From UBA4720 sp046262755 (GTDB lineage Bacteria > Gemmatimonadota > Gemmatimonadetes > Gemmatimonadales > Gemmatimonadaceae): 64,000 bases of DNA. Location of the stretch: NCBI GenBank assembly GCA_046262755.1, contig JBHEME010000006.1:62001-126000 (forward strand), in the 5' to 3' direction. This document shows positions 33,897 through 42,169 of this stretch, one piece after another; position 1 is the first letter of the stretch, and each line of letters begins with the position of its first letter. The translations under genes were made by a program, and so were the position numbers. Below the pieces are notes generated by a model. It had not been told where the DNA came from and did not search any database. It worked only from the letters and a program-made list of their open reading frames with translations.

Positions 33897-34964
33897 ATGC
33901 TCTCAGCCGAGTCCATCGAATTCCTGAAGAGACTGCTCGACACTCCCGGTCCATCCGGATTTGAATCTCCGCCGGCAAAAGTATGGCGCGCCCACGCGGA
34001 AAAGTTCGCCAAAGTGTCTGGCGACGTTGCCGGCAACAGCCTCGCGGAAGTGAATGAGAAGGGACGTCCCACGATCATGCTCGCCGGCCACATCGATGAG
34101 ATCGGTGTCATAGTCAGTTATATCGACGACCTGGGCTTTGCCTACATCCAGCCCATTGGTGGTTGGGATCCGCAGGTACTAATCGGGCAGCGTCTACGTT
34201 TCGTCGGAAGACATGGAGACGTTTTCGGGGTGATAGGGAAGAAGCCGATTCACCTGATCAAGCAGGAGGAGCGCGATAAAGCCGCGAAGTTCACGGACCT
34301 ATGGGTGGATTTCGGGGCCAAGACGAAAAAGGAGGCCGAGGAGTTCGTCTCGGTCGGCGATGCGGGCGTCATCGATTCTCGCGCGATGGAATTTCCGAAT
34401 GCCCGCATCGTCTCGCGCTCGATCGACGATCGCATCGGGGCCTTCGTCGTACTGGAAGCGCTACGCCGGTACTCAGACAAGCCAGGAAAGGCCAGAGTCG
34501 TGGCGGTTGCGACAACGCAGGAAGAGATCGGATACCGCGGCGGCGGAGCCGGCGTTTGCGCGAGCTGCATCGGTCCGCAGATGGCGATTGCAGTCGATGT
34601 GACTTTCGCCATCGATCATCCCAGCGTCGAGAAAAAGGAACACGGCGATGCCGCGATCGACGCGGGCCCCGTCCTCACTCGGGGCTCGATCATTTCTCCG
34701 GTTGTATTCAATCTCCTGCGCAAGACTGCCGAAGACAGGAAGATTCCTTTCTCTCTCCATGCCGCGGGCCGCGAAACGAGCACTGACGCCGACGCGATTC
34801 ACATCGCCCGTGAGGGTGTAGCGACCGGTCTGGTCTCGGTTCCCAATAGGTACATGCACTCGCCGAACGAGCTGGTGAGTCTCAGGGACATCGACCACGC
34901 AGCCGAGCTTATCGCGGCGGCCTGTCGGGTTGTTACGGCGGAGACGGATTTTACCGCGAGGTGA
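33897..34964 (+). CDS. M42-family metallopeptidase
   Basis: 355 residues, no signal peptide. Co-catalytic metal site residues: His in LAGHIDEIG, Asp in SIDDRIGAFV, Glu-Glu in TTQEEIGYRGG (base and ligand), Asp in IAVDVTFAID, and His in NRYMHSPNELV. These are the M42 positions. Members form dodecameric tetrahedral aminopeptidases in the cytosol; some are annotated as endoglucanases in error. It is divergent from the M61 gene. A TATATT hexamer in the gap could be a -10 box but has no good partner. Confidence 0.92.
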   Translation: MLSAESIEFLKRLLDTPGPSGFESPPAKVWRAHAEKFAKVSGDVAGNSLAEVNEKGRPTIMLAGHIDEIGVIVSYIDDLGFAYIQPIGGWDPQVLIGQRLRFVGRHGDVFGVIGKKPIHLIKQEERDKAAKFTDLWVDFGAKTKKEAEEFVSVGDAGVIDSRAMEFPNARIVSRSIDDRIGAFVVLEALRRYSDKPGKARVVAVATTQEEIGYRGGGAGVCASCIGPQMAIAVDVTFAIDHPSVEKKEHGDAAIDAGPVLTRGSIISPVVFNLLRKTAEDRKIPFSLHAAGRETSTDADAIHIAREGVATGLVSVPNRYMHSPNELVSLRDIDHAAELIAAACRVVTAETDFTAR

Positions 34965-34985
34965 AGCTATCACGGACTGAGCGAT

Positions 34986-35121
34986 GCTACGCGCTGCCGG
35001 CTCTACGCTTCACGCTATGCGCTGCGGACCACAGGACCGATTTCTGCGCGGTCAACACCCTGCGAATCTGTCCCGTCGCACGCAGCGGACGGCGCGGAGC
35101 GAAACGCGCGCAGCACGTAGC
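34986..35121. repeat. Imperfect nested palindrome in a 222-bp gap
   Basis: The gap between the M42 and proline iminopeptidase genes holds nested inverted repeats: GCTACGCGCTGC (34986-34997) with GCAGCACGTAGC (35110-35121), one mismatch; CGCTGCG (35020-35026) with CGCAGCG (35081-35087); and GACCG (35035-35039) with CGGTC (35049-35053). No T-run follows. It does not align with the other palindromes in the window. Confidence 0.5.
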
Positions 35122-35186
35122 GATGCTTTCTGCGTTTTAGCTGCGACTCAAGCTTAACCAGATCGTGAGCCACTTAATTACAACTA

Positions 35187-36080
35187 GTGCCGAAGCGGAT
35201 ACCCCCGCCTAGAGAAGAGGGCTTCACCAGCACCGCCGCATCCCCGCTCTATTGGGCGAAGTACGGCCAGGCGGACGGACCGAAGCTCGTGGTTCTGCAC
35301 GGAGGGCCGGGCGCGGATCATTGCTATCTGCTGCCTCAAATGCTCCACCTGGCAGAGCGCTACGATCTTCTTTGTTACGATCAGCGCGGCGGGGGGAATT
35401 CAAAGTCGGACGCGCGGGTTCCCATCACCTGGCGGACGCACGTCGAGGACCTTGGCAAAATCGCCGGAGAATTCGCACTCGAACCGCTCTCCATCGTTGG
35501 CTACTCATGGGGAGGAATGCTCGGCATCCTGTACCTGATCGAACAGAGGAGGAACCCGCATCTTCCCCACGCCCACAGGATCGCTTTGATCAGCCCTGCG
35601 CCGTTAACGCGCGACTACCGGCGTCAGTTCGAAGCGGAATTTGCTCGGCGCCAACAGAGCTCGGACATACAAAAGCTGCGAGACGAGCTCACGGCGTCCG
35701 GGCTAAGGGAGAAGGACCCGGAAGGTTATCGCCAGCGTGCGTTCGAGATCGGTGTCGCCGGTTATTTTTCAGATCCACGCAACGCGCGCGACCTGACACC
35801 GTTTCGAGTCGTCGGCAGAGTGCAGCAATCGGTGTGGGAAAGCCTCGGCGATTTCGACCTGATTCCCGACTTGAAGGAGATCAAAATTCCATCGATCGTG
35901 ATTCACGGGCGTGACGATCCCATTCCAACTGCGTCTTCCGTAGAAGCCGCCCAGGCCCTCGAAACGAAGCTCGTGCTTCTGGACGAGTGCGGGCACGTGC
36001 CGTACGTTGAACAGCCAGAGAGACTTTTTGCGGCACTCGACCCTTTTCTTGATGAAACCAATCCGCCTGTAGGAAGCTGA
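35187..36080 (+). CDS. Proline iminopeptidase-like alpha/beta hydrolase (S33)
   Basis: 297 residues from GTG 35187. Features: VVLHGGPGADHCYL (the HGGPG oxyanion motif of S33 proline iminopeptidases), CYDQRGGGNS, GYSWGGMLG with the nucleophilic Ser, Asp in HGRDDPIP, and His in CGHVPYVEQP. The typical role is release of N-terminal proline from peptides in the cytosol, which complements the exported prolyl oligopeptidase at 16.5 kb. No signal peptide is visible. Confidence 0.9.
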   Translation: MPKRIPPPREEGFTSTAASPLYWAKYGQADGPKLVVLHGGPGADHCYLLPQMLHLAERYDLLCYDQRGGGNSKSDARVPITWRTHVEDLGKIAGEFALEPLSIVGYSWGGMLGILYLIEQRRNPHLPHAHRIALISPAPLTRDYRRQFEAEFARRQQSSDIQKLRDELTASGLREKDPEGYRQRAFEIGVAGYFSDPRNARDLTPFRVVGRVQQSVWESLGDFDLIPDLKEIKIPSIVIHGRDDPIPTASSVEAAQALETKLVLLDECGHVPYVEQPERLFAALDPFLDETNPPVGS

Positions 36081-36089
36081 AACTCAGCA

Positions 36090-36551
36090 ATGACAGCAGA
36101 CTCCGGAGTCACACAGCACGCGATCAGCTCCATCACGGTCGACGGCAAGGAATACAGGGTCGCGCTCCGTCTCGCCTATGACGGAGTAGAGTACATCGGC
36201 AGATTGTGGTTCAGCGATCCATCCAGTGATCAGATGGGAATCCCTGACCACGGCGCTGTACCCGGTCGCACGATTGCGGAAGCGGTCGAAGTCGCCAGAA
36301 AACTCACACCGCAGGATCTGGAACGCCGCTGCCACCGAGCTCTCGCTGACAAGAGACGATACATCCGCCTCCGTCGCGCCACCGAAGAGATCATCACCAA
36401 GATCAAATACATGAACCGCGTTGCGGTGACGATGCGCCATGGCATGCTGGACTCCGAAGGCGCCAGCCAGGAGCTCGAGCTTATTCAGAAGCAGATCGAA
36501 GAGATCGTCAAAACCCTGCCCTTCCACGCCGGGATCGAAGAGGGAAGCTAG
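36090..36551 (+). CDS. Hypothetical cytosolic protein
   Basis: 153 residues. I do not recognise it. The N-terminal half is beta-rich (ISSITVDGKEYRVALRLAYDGVEYIGRLWFSD); the C-terminal half is helical and basic (RRCHRALADKRRYIRLRRATEEIITKIKYM), ending in an amphipathic helix. Codon use matches the neighbours and it lies in a same-strand run between the peptidase and polX, 24 bases before polX. It could be a small nucleic-acid-associated protein, on charge alone. Confidence 0.7.
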   Translation: MTADSGVTQHAISSITVDGKEYRVALRLAYDGVEYIGRLWFSDPSSDQMGIPDHGAVPGRTIAEAVEVARKLTPQDLERRCHRALADKRRYIRLRRATEEIITKIKYMNRVAVTMRHGMLDSEGASQELELIQKQIEEIVKTLPFHAGIEEGS

Positions 36552-36575
36552 ACTCGGCCCTCATATATTGAGGGC

Positions 36576-38309
36576 ATGGATTCCCGCACTGCGGCGCACG
36601 TTCTGTCCCAGATCGGCGCACTCCTCGAAGTAAAAGGCGAGCACAAATTCAAGGCCCGAGCGTACGTCGGGGCCGCTCGCGCCCTCGTCTCACTCGATAC
36701 GGACGACCTCGGTTCGCTGATCCAATCCGGCGAGCTGGCCGACACCCCGGGGATCGGACCTGCCACGTTGTCGGTCGTGCGCGAGCTGGTTGAAACGGGA
36801 GAATCTTCCTACCTGAATCAGCTGCGCGAAGGAATGCCCGAAGGAATCCTCGACCTGCTGCGCATCCCCGGACTCGGCGCGGCGAAAATCCAGGTGATCC
36901 ACGACGCCCTCGGCGTTCAGACCATGGAGGATCTCGAGCGCGTCGCCGAGAACGGACAGCTGGCTGCGTTACCCAAGTTCGGTCAGAAAACGGCCGACAG
37001 AGTTCTCAAGGGAATCGCGATCGTTCGCCGCAGTGCACACCTCGAGCGATATCCAGCGGCCGTTCTCGAAGCGCACGTGATGCTGGCAAGCGTGGAAAAA
37101 CACCCCGACATAACTCGCTCCGATGTGGCCGGATCGATTCGCCGGCACAACGAGGTCGTAGCCGACATCGACATCGTCGCCGAATGCCGGACGGACCCAA
37201 GTAAAGTGGCCGATTCCTTTGCCCGTGCGCCTGGAGTCAGACAGGCAAAGCCGGGGGAAGAGCCGGGCTCGGTCGACATCCGATTTGTCGACGGTACTCA
37301 CCTCGACATGCACTGTGTGGCGAGCGGCGAGTATCCGGTCGCTTTGTGGCGTGCGACTGGCAACAGCGCGCACGTCGAGGAGCTGACGGTTCTGGCGCAG
37401 AAAAAGGGATTCCAGATCGATCGGAACAGCCTCGTGGGAAAGGGTGGGAAGAAGATCATTCTCGCTGACGAAAGCGAGTTCTTCGCCGCGCTGGGACTGC
37501 AAACGATTCCTCCCGAGATGCGAGAGGGAATGGGCGAAATCGAGGCGGCGGCGCGCGGAGAGCTTCCGAACCTGGTGACATTTGACGACCTCCGCGGAGT
37601 GCTGCACTGCCATTCCGACTACTCCGACGGCTCGTCTACAATCGAGCAGATGGCGCGCGCGGCAAAGGAGCGCGGCTGGAGCTACATCGGAATTTCCGAC
37701 CATTCCGAATCCGCTTTCTACGCGGGCGGGTTGAAGCGCGACAAAATCTTGCGTCAGCACGACGAGATCGACCAGTTGAACGCCAAGATGAAAGGCTTTC
37801 GCATCCTCAAAGGAATCGAGGCCGACATTCTTGCCGACGGGCGTGTCGACTACGATGCGGAAACTCTCGCCCGATTCGATTACGTGATCGGATCGATCCA
37901 CTCGCGATTCAGCATGGATGGTGAGGCTATGACCAAGCGAGTGTTGACCGCGCTCGACGATCCGTACCTTACGATCCTGGCACACCCCACCGGAAGACTT
38001 TTGCTGTCGCGGGAACCGTACGCGATTGATGTCGAAGCAGTGCTCGAGAAAGCGGTGCAGGTTGGAGTCGCTGTGGAGCTCAACGCCGACCCGCATCGCC
38101 TCGACCTCGACTGGCGCTACTGCCGGCAGGCGAAGGAGCTTGGGGTTACGATCGAGATCGGACCCGACGCGCATTCGACTGGCGGTCTCGACAACGTGCA
38201 CTTCGGAATCGGAATGGCGCGCAAAGCCTGGCTGGAGGCGGGCGAAATTCTGAACACGCGCGATGCTGACGGCGTTCTTGCCTTTGCGCGGAAGAGACGA
38301 GACCAATGA
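36576..38309 (+). CDS. polX: DNA polymerase X with PHP domain
   Basis: 577 residues, the usual bacterial PolX length. An 8-kDa-like domain and helix-hairpin-helix motifs (ADTPGIGPATLSVV, IPGLGAAKIQVI, LPKFGQKTADRVL) precede the palm: GSIRRHNEVVADIDIVAE with the paired metal Asp, and VDIRFVDG with the third Asp. The C-terminal PHP domain (about 335-570) has HCHSDYSDG, GISDHSES, GIEADI and PDAHS, a 3'-exonuclease/AP-endonuclease site. It fills short gaps in base-excision repair. The last four bases overlap nth, which fits a repair pair. Confidence 0.94.
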   Translation: MDSRTAAHVLSQIGALLEVKGEHKFKARAYVGAARALVSLDTDDLGSLIQSGELADTPGIGPATLSVVRELVETGESSYLNQLREGMPEGILDLLRIPGLGAAKIQVIHDALGVQTMEDLERVAENGQLAALPKFGQKTADRVLKGIAIVRRSAHLERYPAAVLEAHVMLASVEKHPDITRSDVAGSIRRHNEVVADIDIVAECRTDPSKVADSFARAPGVRQAKPGEEPGSVDIRFVDGTHLDMHCVASGEYPVALWRATGNSAHVEELTVLAQKKGFQIDRNSLVGKGGKKIILADESEFFAALGLQTIPPEMREGMGEIEAAARGELPNLVTFDDLRGVLHCHSDYSDGSSTIEQMARAAKERGWSYIGISDHSESAFYAGGLKRDKILRQHDEIDQLNAKMKGFRILKGIEADILADGRVDYDAETLARFDYVIGSIHSRFSMDGEAMTKRVLTALDDPYLTILAHPTGRLLLSREPYAIDVEAVLEKAVQVGVAVELNADPHRLDLDWRYCRQAKELGVTIEIGPDAHSTGGLDNVHFGIGMARKAWLEAGEILNTRDADGVLAFARKRRDQ

Positions 38310-39055
38310 AGATCGTCCGGTTGAAGAAAGGGAAGCCAGTGGTACTCGAGGGGAAGGCGAAGGTTCGCATCGTAAGACCCGCGCGCCGCAAACCTCGTGT
38401 GCGCCGGATCGCGCGGAATCAGCTGCCCGCTCACGCCCGCGAAGTTTTTGCGCGACTCAGCAAGGCGCACCCTGAAGCTCACTGCGAGCTCGATCACGAA
38501 ACGCCGCTTCAGCTGCTGATGGCTACGATCCTCAGCGCGCAGTGCACCGACAAACGCGTCAACGTGGTGACTCCGGCCCTGTTCCAGCGATATCCAACGG
38601 CGGAAACCCTCGCCGAGGCGGATCAAGCTGAACTCGAGGACATGATTCGCAGCACGGGTTTTTTTCGCAACAAGGCAAAGAGCCTCATCGCTCTGGGAAA
38701 GGCGTTGGTCGAGCGACACCATGGTGCAGTGCCCGATACAATGGAGACGCTTGTGCAGCTACCCGGCGTCGGTCGCAAAACCGCCAACGTCGTACTCGGC
38801 AATGCGTTCAACCGCAGCGAAGGCGTGGTCGTCGATACCCACGTGGGTCGTCTCGCCATCCGGCTCGGACTTTCGCGCGAGACGGATCCGGTGAAGGTCG
38901 AGCGCGAGCTAATGCCCTTGTTCGCGCGCGAAGATTGGACCATGCTCGCCCACGTTCTAATCTTTCACGGCCGGCGGGTATGCGATGCGCGATCGCCCAA
39001 GTGCGAGATTTGTACGTTGAATGAGATTTGTCCGTCGAGTACGGTGGAGTGTTAA
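38306..39055 (+). CDS. nth: Endonuclease III
   Basis: 249 residues, with a basic 35-residue N-terminal extension (KIVRLKKGKPVVLEGKAK) compared with Escherichia coli Nth. Core motifs: LSAQCTDKRVN, the helix-hairpin-helix LPGVGRKTANVVLG with the catalytic Lys, VDTHVGRLAIRLGL with the catalytic Asp, and a 4Fe-4S cluster spaced C-x6-C-x2-C-x5-C (CDARSPKCEICTLNEIC). It removes oxidised pyrimidines and nicks the abasic site. It is translationally coupled to polX (ATGA overlap). Confidence 0.95.
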   Translation: MKIVRLKKGKPVVLEGKAKVRIVRPARRKPRVRRIARNQLPAHAREVFARLSKAHPEAHCELDHETPLQLLMATILSAQCTDKRVNVVTPALFQRYPTAETLAEADQAELEDMIRSTGFFRNKAKSLIALGKALVERHHGAVPDTMETLVQLPGVGRKTANVVLGNAFNRSEGVVVDTHVGRLAIRLGLSRETDPVKVERELMPLFAREDWTMLAHVLIFHGRRVCDARSPKCEICTLNEICPSSTVEC

Positions 39056-39065
39056 TTTTGGTAAG

Positions 39066-39253
39066 TGCAACTGAACGGGCGAGAGTTTTCAGAAGCATAG
39101 ATCGTAGATGCCAGTTCACGACATCGGGACATTACTAATTGGCGCGATGGCACAGGCAGTTGCTTGTGCGCAGAAGGGCGCCAGTACTGTCCCGACGTAC
39201 TGAACTCGGATCTGCCACCTAGTCTACTGACCGCTCTCGCCCGTTCAGTTGCA
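39066..39253. repeat. 188-bp palindromic element, two-arm copy
   Basis: Perfect 20-bp terminal arms, TGCAACTGAACGGGCGAGAG (39066-39085) and its complement (39234-39253). The arms stay alignable for about 65 bases inward to a second perfect pair TCGGGACA (39124-39131) with TGTCCCGA (39188-39195), then GGCGC (39141-39145) with GCGCC (39178-39182). A one-arm relative is at 6775-6845. No open frame or transposase is inside. It fills the gap between nth and the cyclophilin gene. Confidence 0.85.
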
Positions 39254-39297
39254 GTTCTACACTTTCACGCACTCCGCACTCAGACATCGATGATCAG

Positions 39298-39777
39298 ATG
39301 ACGAGATTCGCAACTATAGAAACCAACAAAGGAACCATGCGCGCCGAGCTCTACGACAAGGAAGCGCCGAACACCGTTGCGAACTTCGAAAAGCTCGCCA
39401 ACTCCGGCTTTTACGACGGCACGAAATTCCACCGCGTCATCAAGGATTTCGTCGTCCAGGGCGGTGATCCTTACTCCAAGGGCGGTGAGTACGCCAAGGG
39501 ACCCGTGGGGACCGGCGGCCCGGGTTGGAAAATCGACTGCGAGACCAAGGGAAACCCCCACACCCACCATGTCGGTTCATTGTCCATGGCCCACGCGGGG
39601 AAGAACACCGGCGGCAGTCAGTTCTTCATCGTGCTGAACGAGCAGAACACCAAGCACCTCAACGGCGTGCACACCGTTTTCGGAAAAGTCGTGGAGGGTC
39701 TCGATATCGTCCCCAAGATCAGCCAGAATGATACGCTGTCGAAAGTACGGGTTTCCGCTGGTTCGGAGGGCAGATAA
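39298..39777 (+). CDS. Cyclophilin-type peptidyl-prolyl isomerase
   Basis: 159 residues, no signal peptide, so cytosolic. Cyclophilin motifs: NTVANFEKLANSGFYDGTKFHRVIKDF (described in part: FHRVI with the catalytic Arg), VVQGGDP, NTGGSQFFI and HTVFGKVVEG. It speeds cis-trans isomerisation of Xaa-Pro bonds in folding. A small membrane-anchored gene follows with a TAATG overlap. Confidence 0.95.
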   Translation: MTRFATIETNKGTMRAELYDKEAPNTVANFEKLANSGFYDGTKFHRVIKDFVVQGGDPYSKGGEYAKGPVGTGGPGWKIDCETKGNPHTHHVGSLSMAHAGKNTGGSQFFIVLNEQNTKHLNGVHTVFGKVVEGLDIVPKISQNDTLSKVRVSAGSEGR

Positions 39778-39962
39778 TGGCGACAAAGAAGAAAACCGAC
39801 CTGGGAGCCGCCCTCACAGGATTAATCCTGGGGGCGGTCACCATTTTCCTGCTTCTGACCTCGATCGTTATGATCACCAACGCCCGATACCGGAACGCTA
39901 AGGAAGCGCCGGAAACCGCGCCCGCACCCGTGGCGCCAGCGGCCGCCCCAACTCAGCACTAA
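39777..39962 (+). CDS. Small single-helix membrane protein
   Basis: 61 residues: a short Lys-rich N-terminus, one hydrophobic helix (AALTGLILGAVTIFLLLTSIVMIT), then an Ala/Pro-rich tail. GGAGGG lies six bases before the ATG, and the ATG overlaps the cyclophilin stop, so translation is well supported. No family recognised. Confidence 0.75.
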   Translation: MATKKKTDLGAALTGLILGAVTIFLLLTSIVMITNARYRNAKEAPETAPAPVAPAAAPTQH

Positions 39963-39975
39963 GTCCGAAATTACC

Positions 39976-40003
39976 TTGACATCTAGCTATGGTGGCGTAT
40001 CTT
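39976..40003 (+). promoter_or_regulatory. Sigma-70-like promoter of the efflux operon
   Basis: Consensus -35 TTGACA (39976-39981), 16-base spacer, -10 TATCTT (39998-40003). The best promoter match in the window. A 14-bp perfect palindrome begins at the next base, so the transcription start would lie inside the operator. Confidence 0.75.
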
Positions 40004-40017
40004 ACTGACCGGTCAGT
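40004..40017. promoter_or_regulatory. TetR-type operator
   Basis: ACTGACCGGTCAGT is a perfect 14-bp palindrome directly downstream of the -10 box and 14 bases before the TetR start codon. Size, symmetry and location are those of a TetR-family autoregulatory operator (TGACCGGTCA-like cores are common in AcrR/EmrR-type TetR sites). Binding would block transcription of the whole efflux operon. Confidence 0.8.
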
Positions 40018-40031
40018 TAGTCAGAATAGAG

Positions 40032-40730
40032 ATGCCCACAACCAAAAAGTCAGCAGGACCAAAATGGAGACGCCGGCCCGAGCACAGGCCTCAGCAGATC
40101 ATCCGGGCCGCCCTCGAAGTGTTCGGTGAGTGCGGACTTGCCAACGCCCGTCTCCAGGACATCGCCCACCGCGCCGGGGTCTCCAAGGGCACCATCTACC
40201 TCTACTTCCCCAACAAGGAAGAGCTCTTCCGCGAGATGATCCGCCAAACCGCGGTCGCTGCCATCGTCCGCGCCGAGGAATCGCTAGCTCACGGGACCCC
40301 GGGCGAGCAGCTGTTGGCGTTCATGAGAGGCTACTGGCAGTTCGTGAGGTCCCCCGCCTTCAGTACCATTTATCGGCTTGTACTGGGTGAGCTCCACCAG
40401 TTTCCCGACCTCGCCAAGTTCTACGCGCACGACGTCGTCGCCCGTGGCCAAAAGCTGTTGGGCGGAATAATTCGGCGCGGCGTCGATACCGGAGAGTTTC
40501 GCGACGTCGATCCGATGATCGCGGCTCGCATGCTTGTGGCACTCACCGTAATGAATGGGATCTGGCGTGACGAGCATACCGGCGTACCGCTTCTCGCTCA
40601 CAAGAGTGATGAAGAAGTCTTCCGCGAACTCGCGCAGTTCTACCTTCACTCGATCGCCCCATCAGCCGGCGCCTATCCACAGGCAGACGGCGCTCCACCC
40701 GATTCGCTCACACCTTCCTTCAATGACTGA
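40032..40730 (+). CDS. TetR-family repressor of the efflux operon
   Basis: 232 residues. The N-terminal 55 residues after a basic lead carry the TetR helix-turn-helix (QQIIRAALEVFGECG, NARLQDIAHRAGVSKGTIYLYF, NKEELFREMI). The ligand domain is typical of AcrR/BetI-like members, with C-terminal helix bundle (TVMNGIWRDEHTGVPL). It probably represses its own operon through the palindrome at 40004-40017 and is released by an export substrate. Its stop overlaps the TolC start by eight bases. Confidence 0.92.
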   Translation: MPTTKKSAGPKWRRRPEHRPQQIIRAALEVFGECGLANARLQDIAHRAGVSKGTIYLYFPNKEELFREMIRQTAVAAIVRAEESLAHGTPGEQLLAFMRGYWQFVRSPAFSTIYRLVLGELHQFPDLAKFYAHDVVARGQKLLGGIIRRGVDTGEFRDVDPMIAARMLVALTVMNGIWRDEHTGVPLLAHKSDEEVFRELAQFYLHSIAPSAGAYPQADGAPPDSLTPSFND

Positions 40731-42123
40731 AATTTCCGTTGGCGCCCGCTCGTGCGTCATTGCAGCTCTCGCGTTGACCATCACTTCGGCTCCAGCCTTC
40801 GCTCAGGCGCGACAGGACCCCCGCGGCCCCCAAGCCACGCCGCCCGAACAGTCGATCCCGCTTACACTCGGCGACGCCGCCCGGCTGGCAGCACGACAGA
40901 GCGCGATCGCTCAGGGCGCGCGACTTCGGGCTGACGAGGCCGAAGCTCGGGTTCGCGAGCGCCGCGCTGACCTCCTGCCGAACGTCAGCAGTTATGTGCA
41001 GGAAGCCGGTCGCACCTTCAACACGTCTACACTGGGCATCGATTTCCCCACTCCGCCGGGTCAGCAACCAGTTTTTGACCCGCGGGGTCAGGTCGAGGGG
41101 CCGGTAAATACGTTAGACGTGCGGGGACGAGTGCAGCAGAACCTCATCGACTTCGGTGCACTTGGCCGCGTTCGCTCGGCGAAAGCCGCAGCGCGCTCGT
41201 CGAGTGCCGATGCGGACGCCGTCGCCGAACAGGCCGCAACGATCGCTACCAGCGCGTACGTGCGGGCGATGCGTGCCGACGCAGATCTCCTTGCCCGACA
41301 GGCGGACACATTGCTCGCCACCGAGCTGCTACGGATCGCCGAATCGCAGCTCAAGGCCGGCACGGGTGTGGGTCTCGACGTGACCCGCGCCCGTGCGCAG
41401 CTCGCGGCGACGCGCGCGAGTCTCATCGCATCGCGCACCGCACGGGATCATGCGCATCTCGATTTGCTCCGCTCGCTCTCGCTCGCCGTGGGGACGAACG
41501 TTGTTCTCGCCGATTCTTTGTCAGTGTCCGCGTCGGACGATCAAGTTCCGGACGAAGCTACTCTTGTCGCGACTGCGCTTCGCTCGCGTCCGGATATCAT
41601 CGCGGAAGAAGAGCGGGTGAGAGCTGCCGAGCAGGGACTTTCCGCGATCAAAGCGGAGCGACTTCCGATGTTGGGTCTTGTCGCAGACGACGGCCTGATC
41701 GGGAAGAACGGCGCCAGGCTTCTGAACACCTACACCTGGGGACTCCAGGTCAGTTTGCCGATATTCGATGGCTTTCGACGAGAGGCGAGGGTGCAGGAAC
41801 AGCGATCCGTAGTTAAAGAAGCGGAGGTGCGTCGCCGAGATCTGGAGCTGCAGGCCGCCGCTGACGTACGCGGCGCTTTGTTGGACCTGGCCGGCGCTCG
41901 TGAGCAGCTGGATGCCGCCCGCGAAAGATTGCGATTGGCGGAGCAGGAAGTGGTGCAGGCGCGGGAGCGCTTCAACGCCGGAGTAGCGGGGAATGCTGAT
42001 GTCGTAAACGCTTCGCTCGCTCTCACCGCGTCCCGTACTCTCGTGAACGACGCAATGACGGCGTACCAGCTAGCCCGCGTCGCGCTCGCTCGCGCGACCG
42101 GAAGTGTGACAACCCTCAGATAG
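40723..42123 (+). CDS. TolC-family outer-membrane efflux channel
   Basis: 466 residues from ATG 40723, which gives a signal peptide ending in APAFAQ. The mature protein shows two OEP repeats: LTLGDAARLAARQS early, long amphipathic helices with heptad patterns (about 180-260 and 380-440), ARGRVQQNLIDFG-type strands and NAGVAGNADVVNASLAL near the end. It forms the trimeric exit duct of a tripartite pump. The gene begins inside the tetR stop region; an earlier in-frame ATG at 40555 would overlap tetR deeply and lacks a signal. Confidence 0.9.
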   Translation: MTEISVGARSCVIAALALTITSAPAFAQARQDPRGPQATPPEQSIPLTLGDAARLAARQSAIAQGARLRADEAEARVRERRADLLPNVSSYVQEAGRTFNTSTLGIDFPTPPGQQPVFDPRGQVEGPVNTLDVRGRVQQNLIDFGALGRVRSAKAAARSSSADADAVAEQAATIATSAYVRAMRADADLLARQADTLLATELLRIAESQLKAGTGVGLDVTRARAQLAATRASLIASRTARDHAHLDLLRSLSLAVGTNVVLADSLSVSASDDQVPDEATLVATALRSRPDIIAEEERVRAAEQGLSAIKAERLPMLGLVADDGLIGKNGARLLNTYTWGLQVSLPIFDGFRREARVQEQRSVVKEAEVRRRDLELQAAADVRGALLDLAGAREQLDAARERLRLAEQEVVQARERFNAGVAGNADVVNASLALTASRTLVNDAMTAYQLARVALARATGSVTTLR

Positions 42124-42169
42124 TTCGAACAATACTAATTTCATCCAGACAATTGGAACCAGGAACAAC

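Noticed and set aside
40555..40722. Longer N-terminus for the TolC-family gene
   Set aside because: It would overlap the tetR gene by 176 bases and push the signal peptide to an internal position; ATG 40723 gives a clean signal.
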